Shown: positions 15,368-21,991 of the stretch, piece after piece | Numbering within the stretch: position 1 is the stretch's first letter | Layout of the letters: each line of letters opens with the position of its first letter | Assembly: GCF_910584465.1 (NCBI RefSeq) | Contig: NZ_CAJUBK010000034.1 | Location: 1-26,608 of the forward strand | Origin: an uncultured Oscillibacter sp. | GTDB taxonomy: Bacteria; Bacillota; Clostridia; Oscillospirales; Oscillospiraceae | Direction of reading: 5' to 3' | Length of the DNA stretch: 26,608 nucleotides | The notes under the pieces: model-generated | The model's input: only the letters and a program-made list of their open reading frames with translations | What the model was told of the DNA's origin: nothing | Database searches by the model: none | Program-made: the position numbers and the translations under genes

Positions 15368-15859
15368 TCACCGGAACTGGGAGCGGAACTGCTCCTCCAG
15401 CTCCTCCTGATGGGCTCCGGAGGCGATCAGCGCCGTGTAGGTCCCCTCCCGCAGCACCTTCGCCGCCTTCCAGGCCTCCAGGCTCTCGGGGTACCAGGCT
15501 CCGCCGTCCACCTGCGCGTCGATGCGGGCCTGGAGGATCCCTCCGGCCTCCTCCGCGTCCTCCTCCGTATCGCACTGGATGAGGACGACCTCGTTCACAT
15601 CGGAGCTCATGGCGGGGATCTTGGCGACCAGCTGTTTCGCGGGGATCTCAGAGAGACCAGGGTAATAGCTCTCCAACAGCTCTCCCTCGACGTCCGCCAT
15701 ATAGCCCTCCTCCCAGCCGCACTCCTCCGCCATCCCGGCGTACAGGCTGTCCAGGGCCACATCCGGATCCTCCGCCCCGTCTCCTCCTTTTTGTCCGCCG
15801 CCGCAGCCGGAGGCCAGCAGCAGCACCGCCGCCAGGGCCCATACCGCTCTCTTTTTCAT
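15368..15859 (-). CDS. Small lipoprotein, DUF4358-like
   Basis: A 163-residue exported protein. It starts MKKRAVWALAAVLLLASGC, a basic start, hydrophobic helix and lipobox ending at C19, followed by a Gly-rich linker, so it should be lipidated and held on the outer face of the membrane. The remainder, with ALDSLYAGM, YPGLSEIPAKQL and a central EVVLIQCDTEEDAEEA, fits the DUF4358 style of clostridial lipoproteins seen beside MBOAT/DHHW pairs; no activity is known for that family. GGAGGAG precedes ATG 15859; the TTG and GTG just upstream are less likely. It is the first gene of the acylation unit. Confidence 0.85.
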   Translation of the reverse strand: MKKRAVWALAAVLLLASGCGGGQKGGDGAEDPDVALDSLYAGMAEECGWEEGYMADVEGELLESYYPGLSEIPAKQLVAKIPAMSSDVNEVVLIQCDTEEDAEEAGGILQARIDAQVDGGAWYPESLEAWKAAKVLREGTYTALIASGAHQEELEEQFRSQFR

Positions 15860-15921
15860 CACCAATCTCCTCCCGTTCCCGCATGCGGCTCCGCCGCCGG
15901 GAAAGATCCGATCTCTATGCC

Positions 15922-15950
15922 TTGCTTTTATACCGTATCTACGTTATAAT
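15922..15950 (+). promoter_or_regulatory. Promoter of the threonine aldolase gene
   Basis: TTGCTT (15922-15927) and a perfect TATAAT (15945-15950) are 17 bases apart on the plus strand, predicting a start near 15957. It occupies nearly the same DNA as the divergent lipoprotein promoter. Confidence 0.8.
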
Positions 15951-15955
15951 TTCAA
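15927..15955 (-). promoter_or_regulatory. Promoter of the lipoprotein-MBOAT-DHHW unit
   Basis: On the minus strand TTGAAA (15950-15955) and TATAAA (15927-15932) are 17 bases apart. It overlaps the plus-strand promoter for 24 of 29 bases, so polymerase should not be able to occupy both at once. Confidence 0.75.
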
Positions 15956-15963
15956 CATCAATC

Positions 15964-16002
15964 CTGTAACATTCCGTAACAGTTCCGCTGTCCGGTTGTT
16001 AC
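15964..16002 (+). promoter_or_regulatory. GTAACA boxes in the ltaE leader, possible operator
   Basis: GTAACA occurs at 15966-15971 and 15976-15981, one helical turn apart, and inverted at 15997-16002. The first two lie in a dyad CTGTAAC-N5-GTAACAG (15964-15982). The cluster starts about seven bases after the predicted start site, where a bound repressor would block transcription. Confidence 0.45.
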
Positions 16003-16017
16003 TTTCTGGAGGTCGAC

Positions 16018-17055
16018 ATGTACAGTTTCCGAAACGACTACAGCGAAGGCGCCCATCCCAAGGTGTTGGAAGCCCTCACCGAGACGAACCTGGAGCAGTC
16101 CCGCGGCTACGGCCTGGACCCTCGCTGCCAAAAAGCGGCGGACCTGATCCGCTCCCTCTGCGCCGCGCCGGAGGCGGACGTCCATTTCCTGATGGGCGGC
16201 ACCCAGACGAACCTGCTGGCCATCGAGGCGCTGACGAAGCCCTATGAGGCCGTCATCGCCGCCCACACGGGCCACATCCACGTCCACGAGACCGGGGCCG
16301 TGGAGGGCACGGGCCGGAAGATCCTGGCCGTCCCCAGCCCGGACGGGAAGGTCACGCCCGCCATGGTGGAGTCCGTCCAGGAGCTCCACAGCGACGAGCA
16401 TATGGTGAAGCCCGCCATGGTCTATGTCTCCAACACCACGGAGATCGGCACCGTCTACACCAAGGCGGAGCTGGCGGCCCTGCGGGCGTGCTGCGACGCG
16501 CACGGCCTCCTCCTCTTCCTGGACGGCGCGCGGCTGGGCTCCGCCATGGCCTGCGGCGGCATCGGCTTCCCGGACCTGGCGGCGCTCACCGACGCCTTCT
16601 ACATCGGCGGCACCAAGAACGGCGCCCTCTTCGGCGAGGCCCTGGTCCTGCCCAAGCCCCGCAGCGACTTCCGCTGGTACATGAAGCGCCGGGGGGCCAT
16701 GCTGGCCAAGGGCCGCCTCCTGGGCGTCCAGTTCCAGGCCCTGCTGGAGGACGGCACCTTCCTCAGCGCCGCCCGCCACGCCAACGAGATGGCCCTCCGC
16801 CTCCGGGACGGGATCGCCGCCCTGGGCTATCCCCTGCCGGTGGAGTCCCCCTCCAACCAGCAGTTCCCCGTCCTCCCCAACGACGTGATCGAACAGCTCC
16901 AGGACATGGGCTACCAGTGGGAGATCTCCGGCGCCGTGGACGCCGGGCACACCCAGATCCGCCTCGTCACCAGCTGGGCCACGCCCGAGCAGGCCGTGGA
17001 GGACTTCCTCTGGGACCTCTCCGTCTGCTCCGGCGCGGGCCGGGAAGCGCACTGA
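16018..17055 (+). CDS. ltaE: Low-specificity threonine aldolase (beta-eliminating lyase family)
   Basis: A 345-residue fold-type I PLP enzyme cleaving threonine or allo-threonine to glycine and acetaldehyde. Features are FRNDYSEGAHPKVLEAL at the start, the FLMGGTQTN cofactor loop near residue 58, AAHTGHIHVHETGA (H83, H86) near 81, LFLDGARLG with D169, and the PLP lysine K200 in YIGGTKNGALFGEA. TGGAGG lies before ATG. It is a single gene with its own promoter and terminator, divergent from the acylation unit. Stereospecificity cannot be read from the sequence. Confidence 0.93.
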   Translation: MYSFRNDYSEGAHPKVLEALTETNLEQSRGYGLDPRCQKAADLIRSLCAAPEADVHFLMGGTQTNLLAIEALTKPYEAVIAAHTGHIHVHETGAVEGTGRKILAVPSPDGKVTPAMVESVQELHSDEHMVKPAMVYVSNTTEIGTVYTKAELAALRACCDAHGLLLFLDGARLGSAMACGGIGFPDLAALTDAFYIGGTKNGALFGEALVLPKPRSDFRWYMKRRGAMLAKGRLLGVQFQALLEDGTFLSAARHANEMALRLRDGIAALGYPLPVESPSNQQFPVLPNDVIEQLQDMGYQWEISGAVDAGHTQIRLVTSWATPEQAVEDFLWDLSVCSGAGREAH

Positions 17056-17071
17056 CCCCCCTGCGTCCCGC

Positions 17072-17100
17072 CGCCCCCTCCGGCTTTGCCGGAGGGGGCG
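17072..17100 (+). terminator. Terminator of ltaE
   Basis: A perfect 13-bp stem (17072-17084 with 17088-17100) with loop TTT, 17 bases after the ltaE stop and followed by TTCCTCT. It also lies just beyond the stop of the convergent 60-residue gene and may serve both. Confidence 0.8.
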
Positions 17101-17111
17101 TTCCTCTGCGG

Positions 17112-17294
17112 TCACTGGATATGCTCCTCGGGGAAATCGTCCAGCACCCGGAAGCCCATCTCCTCAGACGTCGCCAAGGGATATTCGTAGATGGAGTCCG
17201 GGTCGACGATGGGGCACATCCGCTTCTCCGGCTCCAGCCGGAGGAAGGGCTTGCTGTCGTCCCTGCCGTTGACCGCTCTTCGATCTTCTGACAT
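17112..17294 (-). CDS. Small protein of unknown function downstream of ktrA
   Basis: A 60-residue acidic protein that I do not recognise. The N-terminal third is polar (MSEDRRAVNGRDDSKPF). The rest, including EKRMCPIVDPDSIYEYPLAT and MGFRVLDDFPEEHI, reads like folded protein rather than a chance frame. It has one cysteine and no membrane segment. GGGGTGAT upstream of ATG is a moderate ribosome-binding site. It begins 65 bases after ktrA on the same strand and ends 11 bases before the ltaE terminator hairpin. A link to potassium uptake is suggested only by position. Confidence 0.6.
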   Translation of the reverse strand: MSEDRRAVNGRDDSKPFLRLEPEKRMCPIVDPDSIYEYPLATSEEMGFRVLDDFPEEHIQ

Positions 17295-17359
17295 GCTATC
17301 ACCCCATGGGAGAGTATGTGCCGGGAAGGGGCGGTCTATGTCGCGGCCTGCTGTAAATT

Positions 17360-18010
17360 TTATCGAAGGTTCATGAGGCGGATGCCCGATTCCTTGTCCC
17401 CGGCGACGATGATGTGCACGTCGTCCCGGAAGCGGTAGTTCGGGTCCACCAGCGGGACCACCACGTCGCCGTTCTTCACGCCCAGGATGTTCACGTTGTA
17501 CTTTTTGCGCACCTCCAGCTCCATGACCGTGCGGCCCTCCCACTCCTCGGGGATCTCCAGCTCGAAGATGGCGAACTTGGGCGTCAGCTCGAAGTAGTCG
17601 AAGACGTTCTCCGCGGAGAAGCGGATGGCCACCCGGCGGGCCATGTCCATCTCCGTGTGGACCACGAAGTCCGCCCCGATCTGGCGCAGGAACTTGATCT
17701 GCCGCTCCTGGTCCGCCCGGACCACCACGCACTTCGCCCCCAGCTCCTTCAGCCCCGCCGTGGCCTCCAGGGAGCACTGGAAGTCGTCCCGGACGCAGAC
17801 GAAGCACACGTCGAAGTTCCGCACGCCCAGGGACTCCAGCACCTGCTCGTCCTGGCAGTCCCCCACGCAGGCGGCCGTGGCCTGGGCGGCCATCTTCGCC
17901 ACCTTGTCCTCGTCGTTGTCCAGGACCATGACCTCATGGCCCAGCTCCAGCAGGTAGCGGGTCAGGTGCCGCCCGAAGCGGCCCAGACCGATGACTAAAA
18001 AGGATTTCAT
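17360..18010 (-). CDS. ktrA: Potassium uptake regulatory subunit, NAD-binding (KtrA/TrkA-type)
   Basis: A 216-residue cytosolic gating subunit. Residues 1 to about 135 are an RCK/TrkA-N Rossmann domain with GLGRFG at 8-13 and VLDNDEDKV ending the second strand. Residues about 140-216 are a TrkA-C domain (ELEIPEEWEGRTVMELEVR, then VDPNYRFRDDVHIIVAG), the site where relatives bind c-di-AMP. KtrA rings bind nucleotide and open the KtrB channel. AAAGGAG is correctly spaced for ATG 18010 rather than the ATG six bases earlier. It follows ktrB after an 80-base gap holding a long stem-loop. Confidence 0.95.
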   Translation of the reverse strand: MKSFLVIGLGRFGRHLTRYLLELGHEVMVLDNDEDKVAKMAAQATAACVGDCQDEQVLESLGVRNFDVCFVCVRDDFQCSLEATAGLKELGAKCVVVRADQERQIKFLRQIGADFVVHTEMDMARRVAIRFSAENVFDYFELTPKFAIFELEIPEEWEGRTVMELEVRKKYNVNILGVKNGDVVVPLVDPNYRFRDDVHIIVAGDKESGIRLMNLR

Positions 18011-18031
18011 AAGCATCTCCTTTTGTGGTAT

Positions 18032-18079
18032 GGCCGGCGCGGCCGGGGAGGAGCGCCCGCTCCCCCGGCTGCGCTGGCC
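18032..18079 (-). promoter_or_regulatory. Long stem-loop between ktrB and ktrA
   Basis: Nested pairings GGCC/GGCC, GCGC/GCGC, GCCGGGG/CCCCGGC and GAGC/GCTC span 48 bases of the 80-base gap. There is no U-tract. It may adjust the amount of ktrA relative to ktrB mRNA, for instance by protecting a processed end. Confidence 0.5.
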
Positions 18080-18090
18080 GTATTGGACGC

Positions 18091-19410
18091 TCAGCCGATC
18101 AGGATGCGCTCCGGCACACAGCGCAGGCGGTTCTGCGCCGCCTTGCCCCGGGTGATGGCCATGGCCACGGACATGCTCCCCACCCGTCCGGCGAACATCA
18201 TCAAGATCACCGCCCACTTGGACAGCGCCGGCAATGAGCCCGTCAGGTCCCGGCTGAGCCCCACCGTGCTCATGGCGGAGAAGGTCTCGTACAGCGCGTC
18301 CGTCAGATCCGCGCCCTGGACGCACAGCACCATGCAGCCGCACACCACGCCCAGGAAATACAAGCTGGCGGTGGACCCGGCCTTATGGACGTCCGCCTCG
18401 TCCAGGCGGCGCCCGAAGACGTTGATGTCGTCCTGCCGCCAGATCCGCGCCCGGACGCTCAGCAGCATCACGGCGAAGGTGTTCACTTTCACGCCGCCGC
18501 CCGTGGACCCGGAGGCCGCGCCCACGAACATCAAAAGGAGCATCAGCAGCACGCCGCCCTGGCTCAGGGCGGTCTGGTCCACCGAGGCGAAGCCCGCCGT
18601 CCGGGCCGTCACCGACTGGAAGCACGCCATCAGCATCCGGGTGGGGCCGTCCGCCCCGGCGAAGGCATGGTCCGCCTCCAGCAGCCAGAACGCCGCCGCG
18701 CCCCCCGCGAAGAGGGCCAGCGTCACCGTGAAGGCCATCTTGGAATGGAGCCGCCAGCGGCGGAAGGCCCTGCCGTGGGTCAGGATGTCGTCCCACACCA
18801 AAAAGCCCAGGCCGCCGCAGACGATCAGCACCATGAAGACGAGGTTCAAAAGCGGCTCCCCCGCCGCGCTGGTGATGGACGAGCCGGTGCCCAGCAGGTC
18901 GAAGCCCGCGTTGCAGTAAGCCGAGACCGCGTGGAACAGCGACATCCAAAGCCCCTTCCCCAGGCCGTACCGGGGGCAGAACCACAGCGTCAGCAGCGCC
19001 GCGCCCAGGCCCTCGCTGACCGCCGTCACCTTCAGCGCCCTCCGGGCCAGGCGGACCACGCCGCCCAGCTGCAGCGCGCCCACGCTGTCCTGGAGCAATG
19101 CCCGCTGCCGCAGGCCCAGCCGCCGCCGCACCAGCAGCGCCGCCGGCAATGACGCCGTCACGAAGCCCAATCCCCCGATCTGGATCAGCAGCAGCAGCAC
19201 GACCTGCCCGAAGGCGCTGAACTGGGTGGCGGTGTCATAGACCGTCAGCCCCGTGACGCAGGAGGCGGAGGCGGCGGTGAAGACCGCGTCGGTCCAGGGG
19301 ATGCCCTCCCCGGTCCGGGAGGCGATGGGCAGGGACAAAAGACAGGCCCCCGCCAAGATCAGCAGGGCGAAGCCCAGGGCCAGTGTCTGCACAGAGTTCG
19401 GTCGTCGCAT
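18091..19410 (-). CDS. ktrB: Potassium uptake transmembrane subunit (KtrB/TrkH family)
   Basis: A 439-residue polytopic membrane protein with the four-fold pore-loop architecture of TrkH/KtrB transporters. The first filter region is SASCVTGLTVYDT near residue 48, the second AVSAYCNAGFDLLG, the third SVTARTAGFASVDQ and the last SAMSTVGLSRDLTG; each supplies the filter glycine. The loop GAASGSTGGGVKVNTF in the third repeat matches the gating loop. AGGAGG lies six bases before ATG 19410, which I prefer to the start seven codons upstream. It is first in the operon, followed by ktrA. Confidence 0.95.
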   Translation of the reverse strand: MRRPNSVQTLALGFALLILAGACLLSLPIASRTGEGIPWTDAVFTAASASCVTGLTVYDTATQFSAFGQVVLLLLIQIGGLGFVTASLPAALLVRRRLGLRQRALLQDSVGALQLGGVVRLARRALKVTAVSEGLGAALLTLWFCPRYGLGKGLWMSLFHAVSAYCNAGFDLLGTGSSITSAAGEPLLNLVFMVLIVCGGLGFLVWDDILTHGRAFRRWRLHSKMAFTVTLALFAGGAAAFWLLEADHAFAGADGPTRMLMACFQSVTARTAGFASVDQTALSQGGVLLMLLLMFVGAASGSTGGGVKVNTFAVMLLSVRARIWRQDDINVFGRRLDEADVHKAGSTASLYFLGVVCGCMVLCVQGADLTDALYETFSAMSTVGLSRDLTGSLPALSKWAVILMMFAGRVGSMSVAMAITRGKAAQNRLRCVPERILIG

Positions 19411-19422
19411 AGAGGGCCTCCT

Positions 19423-19468
19423 GAGGAACACGATTTTCGAGGCCGCCCGAGGCGGCGGGGCGTTCCTC
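19423..19468 (-). promoter_or_regulatory. 5' leader stem-loop of ktrB
   Basis: GAGGAAC (19462-19468 on the minus strand) pairs with GTTCCTC (19423-19429), enclosing a GCCGCC-TCG-GGCGGC hairpin. The structure starts at about the predicted transcript 5' end and finishes beside the AGGAGG of ktrB. It does not resemble the c-di-AMP riboswitch that controls ktrAB in Bacillus. Confidence 0.45.
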
Positions 19469-19472
19469 TGTC

Positions 19473-19501
19473 ATTATACCCGCTCCCCGTCCCGTTTTCA
19501 A
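19473..19501 (-). promoter_or_regulatory. Promoter of ktrBA
   Basis: On the minus strand TTGAAA (19496-19501) and a perfect TATAAT (19473-19478) are 17 bases apart, giving a leader of about 55 bases. It is among the best sigma-A matches in the window. Confidence 0.85.
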
Positions 19502-19548
19502 GCGGCCAAGCGGTTTTTCGCCCCCGGCGGGAAGCCCCGCCCCATCCG

Positions 19549-20646
19549 TCATCCCAGCAGGAGCAGCCGCTTCAAAAACTCCACGCCCCTGGGCAGGATC
19601 CGCTCGTCGTCGAAGCAGAACTCCGGCGAGTGGAGCTCCGCCGTGTCCCCCACGCCCAGCAGGAAGAACAGGCCCGGGACCCGCCGCTGGTAGAAGGAGA
19701 AATCCTCCGCCGTCAGGGTGGGCGCCTCCAGGGGGCGGATGCCCCCTATGCCGCTGCGCACCGTCTCGAACAGCGCCTCGTGGTTCCACACGGCGGGGTA
19801 GCCCCGGCTCAGACGGACCTCCACGCCGCAGCCGGTCTCTGTTCCGATCTCCCGGCCGATCCGCTCCAGCGCCTCTTGGCAGCGGGCCTGGGTCTCGTCC
19901 CGGAAGGTCCGGAGGCTCCCCTCCAGCACCGTCTCCCCACTGACGGCGTTGCGCACCGCGCCGGAGACCATCTTCCCGAAACGCAGCACCACCGGCTCCG
20001 CCTCTGCCAGGCCCTCCGCCATGGCATAGGCCCGGCGGAGATACTCCGCCCCCGCCGCCAGGGCGTCGATGCCCTCCGCCGCCCGGCCGATGTGGACGCT
20101 TTTGCCGGTGAGGGTCACGGTCACCTCGTTGGACCGGGCCATGATGGGGCCGGGACGGGAATAGACCTCCCCCGGCTCCAGCTTGGGCCACAGGTGCATG
20201 GCGAACACCCGCTCGGTATGGTGCTCCTCCAGGATGCCGGTCCCGCACAGCCGCTCCGCCCCGCCGGTGGTCTCCTCGGAGGGCTGGAAGAGGAAGAGGA
20301 CGTTCCGGGGCAGCTCCGCCCGGTGGGCGCAGGCGTGCTCCGCCAGGGCCAGGGCCATGGCGGTGTTCCCGTCGTGGCCGCAGGCGTGCATGGCCCCCCG
20401 GTGCGAGGAGGCATAGTCCAGGCCGGTGGCCTCCGTGATGGGCAGGGCGTCCATGTCCGCCCGGAAGGCCACGGTCGACGCCTTCCCGGCGTCCAGGAAG
20501 GCGCAGACGCTGGAGGGGATGGGCGAGAAGCACTCCAGGTCGAAGCTGGCCAGGGCGGAACGGACATAGTCGCAGGTCTCCGGCAGGCGGTCGTCCAGCT
20601 CCGGGATGCGGTGCAGGGCGCGGCGGTATTCGATCACAGACAGCAT
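19549..20646 (-). CDS. dapL: M20D amidohydrolase, probable N-acetyl-diaminopimelate deacetylase
   Basis: A 365-residue binuclear metal hydrolase of peptidase family M20D. Metal-binding residues are visible in FRADMDALPITE (residues 62-72), HACGHDGNT (C89, H91), FQPSEET (E124, E125), AMHLWP (H151), and ELHSPEFCFDDE near the C-terminus; a lid domain lies between. Family members hydrolyse N-acyl amino acids such as hippurate or auxin conjugates. Its position back to back with dapA-dapB-dapH makes the acetyl-diaminopimelate deacetylase of the acetylated lysine route the best guess; the symbol follows Bacillus usage, not the aminotransferase also called DapL. GAGGAGG precedes ATG. Confidence 0.8.
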   Translation of the reverse strand: MLSVIEYRRALHRIPELDDRLPETCDYVRSALASFDLECFSPIPSSVCAFLDAGKASTVAFRADMDALPITEATGLDYASSHRGAMHACGHDGNTAMALALAEHACAHRAELPRNVLFLFQPSEETTGGAERLCGTGILEEHHTERVFAMHLWPKLEPGEVYSRPGPIMARSNEVTVTLTGKSVHIGRAAEGIDALAAGAEYLRRAYAMAEGLAEAEPVVLRFGKMVSGAVRNAVSGETVLEGSLRTFRDETQARCQEALERIGREIGTETGCGVEVRLSRGYPAVWNHEALFETVRSGIGGIRPLEAPTLTAEDFSFYQRRVPGLFFLLGVGDTAELHSPEFCFDDERILPRGVEFLKRLLLLG

Positions 20647-20681
20647 GGCGGATCCTCCTCGATTCGCATTTCATCAAGCAC

Positions 20682-20710
20682 AATATAGCATATCCCGTCT
20701 CCCGGCAACA
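20682..20710 (-). promoter_or_regulatory. Probable promoter of the M20 deacetylase gene
   Basis: The minus strand reads TGCTATATT (20682-20690), an extended -10. The -35 is poor: TTGCCG at a short spacing of 15 or TGTTGC at 17. The leader would be about 30 bases, with no room for a riboswitch on this side. Confidence 0.5.
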
Positions 20711-20783
20711 GGGGGCCGGAGAGATTTCGGCGCTTTCGACAAGAGTTTTTCCCCGGGGGACGCGGTTTTTTTGGAACTCCCTC

Positions 20784-20812
20784 TTGAAACCGTGTCTGGA
20801 AGATGATATGAT
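20784..20812 (+). promoter_or_regulatory. Promoter of the lysine riboswitch-dapA operon
   Basis: TTGAAA (20784-20789) and TATGAT (20807-20812) are 17 bases apart, and TGA just before the -10 adds an extended element. The predicted start near 20819 is a few bases before the aptamer. Confidence 0.85.
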
Positions 20813-20824
20813 AGCAAAAAATGA

Positions 20825-20981
20825 GATAGAGGCGCGGAGACGAAGAAGTCGCGGGAGCCGGCAGGCTGGGAACGCGGCGGAGGCAGCTCCGCCGAATCCC
20901 CCGGACAGGCATGGACGGGGGATGGGCCCGGGGGGAAGACCTCCGGGACTGTCCGCGGCGCTATGCCGCGGGGGCGCTATC
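20825..20981 (+). promoter_or_regulatory. Lysine riboswitch (L-box) aptamer
   Basis: The leader of dapA has the order of conserved L-box segments: 5' P1 strand GATAGAGGCGC (20825-20835), GAAGTCGCGGGAGCCGG near 20845, GGCTGGGAACG, GCCGAATCCC, GGGGATGGGC, GGACTGTC, and the closing strand GGCGCTATC (20973-20981), which pairs with the first. Five helices can radiate from the central junction. L-boxes bind lysine and shut off synthesis or uptake genes. It is followed by an intrinsic terminator and dapA, the first committed enzyme. This was recognised by consensus memory, not by a covariance search. Confidence 0.9.
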
Positions 20982-21020
20982 CGCTCACAGCACCGTCACG
21001 CCGCCCGCGGCGTAGACACT

Positions 21021-21053
21021 GCCGGCAGGAGCGCGTCTCTGCCGGCTTTTTTT
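21021..21053 (+). terminator. Riboswitch-controlled terminator before dapA
   Basis: GCCGGCA (21021-21027) pairs with TGCCGGC (21040-21046), extended inward by GAG/CTC, followed by seven T residues. It lies 40 bases past the aptamer and 51 bases before dapA, the layout of an OFF switch acting on transcription. Confidence 0.9.
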
Positions 21054-21103
21054 ATAGAGGCGCCCGGACGGCCCGATCTCATCAGATATGGAGGAAGATC
21101 CAA

Positions 21104-21991
21104 ATGAAATTCAACAACCCCACGGGCTCCATCGTCGCCATGATCACGCCCTTCCGCGAGGACGGCAGCGTCGATCTCGCGGTCCTCACCGAGCTGCTGG
21201 AGCGGCAGATCGCCGCCGGGACCGACGGCATCCTCACCCTGGGCACCACCGGCGAATACCCCACCATGAGCCACGAGGAGGACGCCTCCGTCGTCGCCCA
21301 CACCATCAAGGTGGTGGCCGGCCGGGTGCCCGTCATCGTGGGCAGCGGCTCCAACTGCACCGCCACCCAGCTGGAGAAGAGCATCGAGTACCAGGACATG
21401 GGGGCCGACGCCCTGCTGCTGATCGCCCCCTACTACAACAAGGCCAACCCCGAGGGCATGTACCGCCACTTCGCCGAGACGGCGGACCGGGTGGGGATCC
21501 CCTGCCTGCTGTACAACGTGCCGGGCCGCACCGGCTGTTCCATCCCCGTCTCCGTGGTGGAGCGGCTGAGTCGGCATCCCCGCATCTGCGGCATCAAAGA
21601 GGCCAGCGGCGACATGAGCTACGCCATGAAGATCGCCCACTGCATCGGGCCGGACTTCGCCCTCTACTCCGGCAACGACGACATCACCCTCCCCCTGATG
21701 AGCATCGGCGGCAGCGGCGTGATCTCCGTCTTCGCCAACATCTGCCCCGGCATATGCCACAAGATCGTGACGGACTACGCCAGGGGCGACCAGGCCCTGG
21801 CCCTGGCCGAGCACCTGAAGTATCTGAAGCTGATGAACGACCTCTTCCTGGAGGTGAACCCCATCCCCGTCAAGACCGCCATGGGCCTGATGGGCCTGAA
21901 CGTGGGGCCCATGCGCCTGCCCCTGTGCGAGATGAGCCCCGAGCACCGGGAGACGCTCCGGGCCGCGTTGGAGGAGGCGGGGCTGCTGTGA
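21104..21991 (+). CDS. dapA: 4-hydroxy-tetrahydrodipicolinate synthase
   Basis: A 295-residue (beta/alpha)8 aldolase condensing pyruvate with aspartate semialdehyde, the first committed step to diaminopimelate and lysine. The Schiff-base lysine is K165 in GIKEASGD. The proton-relay residues are T48-T49 in GTTGEYPT and Y137 in LLYNVPGRTG with R142. Length is standard. GGAGG precedes ATG 21104; a longer frame upstream runs through the riboswitch and is rejected. It overlaps dapB by four bases (GTGA). Confidence 0.97.
   Translation: MKFNNPTGSIVAMITPFREDGSVDLAVLTELLERQIAAGTDGILTLGTTGEYPTMSHEEDASVVAHTIKVVAGRVPVIVGSGSNCTATQLEKSIEYQDMGADALLLIAPYYNKANPEGMYRHFAETADRVGIPCLLYNVPGRTGCSIPVSVVERLSRHPRICGIKEASGDMSYAMKIAHCIGPDFALYSGNDDITLPLMSIGGSGVISVFANICPGICHKIVTDYARGDQALALAEHLKYLKLMNDLFLEVNPIPVKTAMGLMGLNVGPMRLPLCEMSPEHRETLRAALEEAGLL

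Noticed and set aside
20784..21107. A 107-codon plus-strand frame at the start of the dapA leader
   Set aside because: It translates the riboswitch and terminator; the sequence is explained by RNA structure and no ribosome-binding site precedes it.
20963..21991. A longer dapA start within the leader
   Set aside because: It would run through the lysine riboswitch expression region and terminator; GGAGG sits correctly before ATG 21104.
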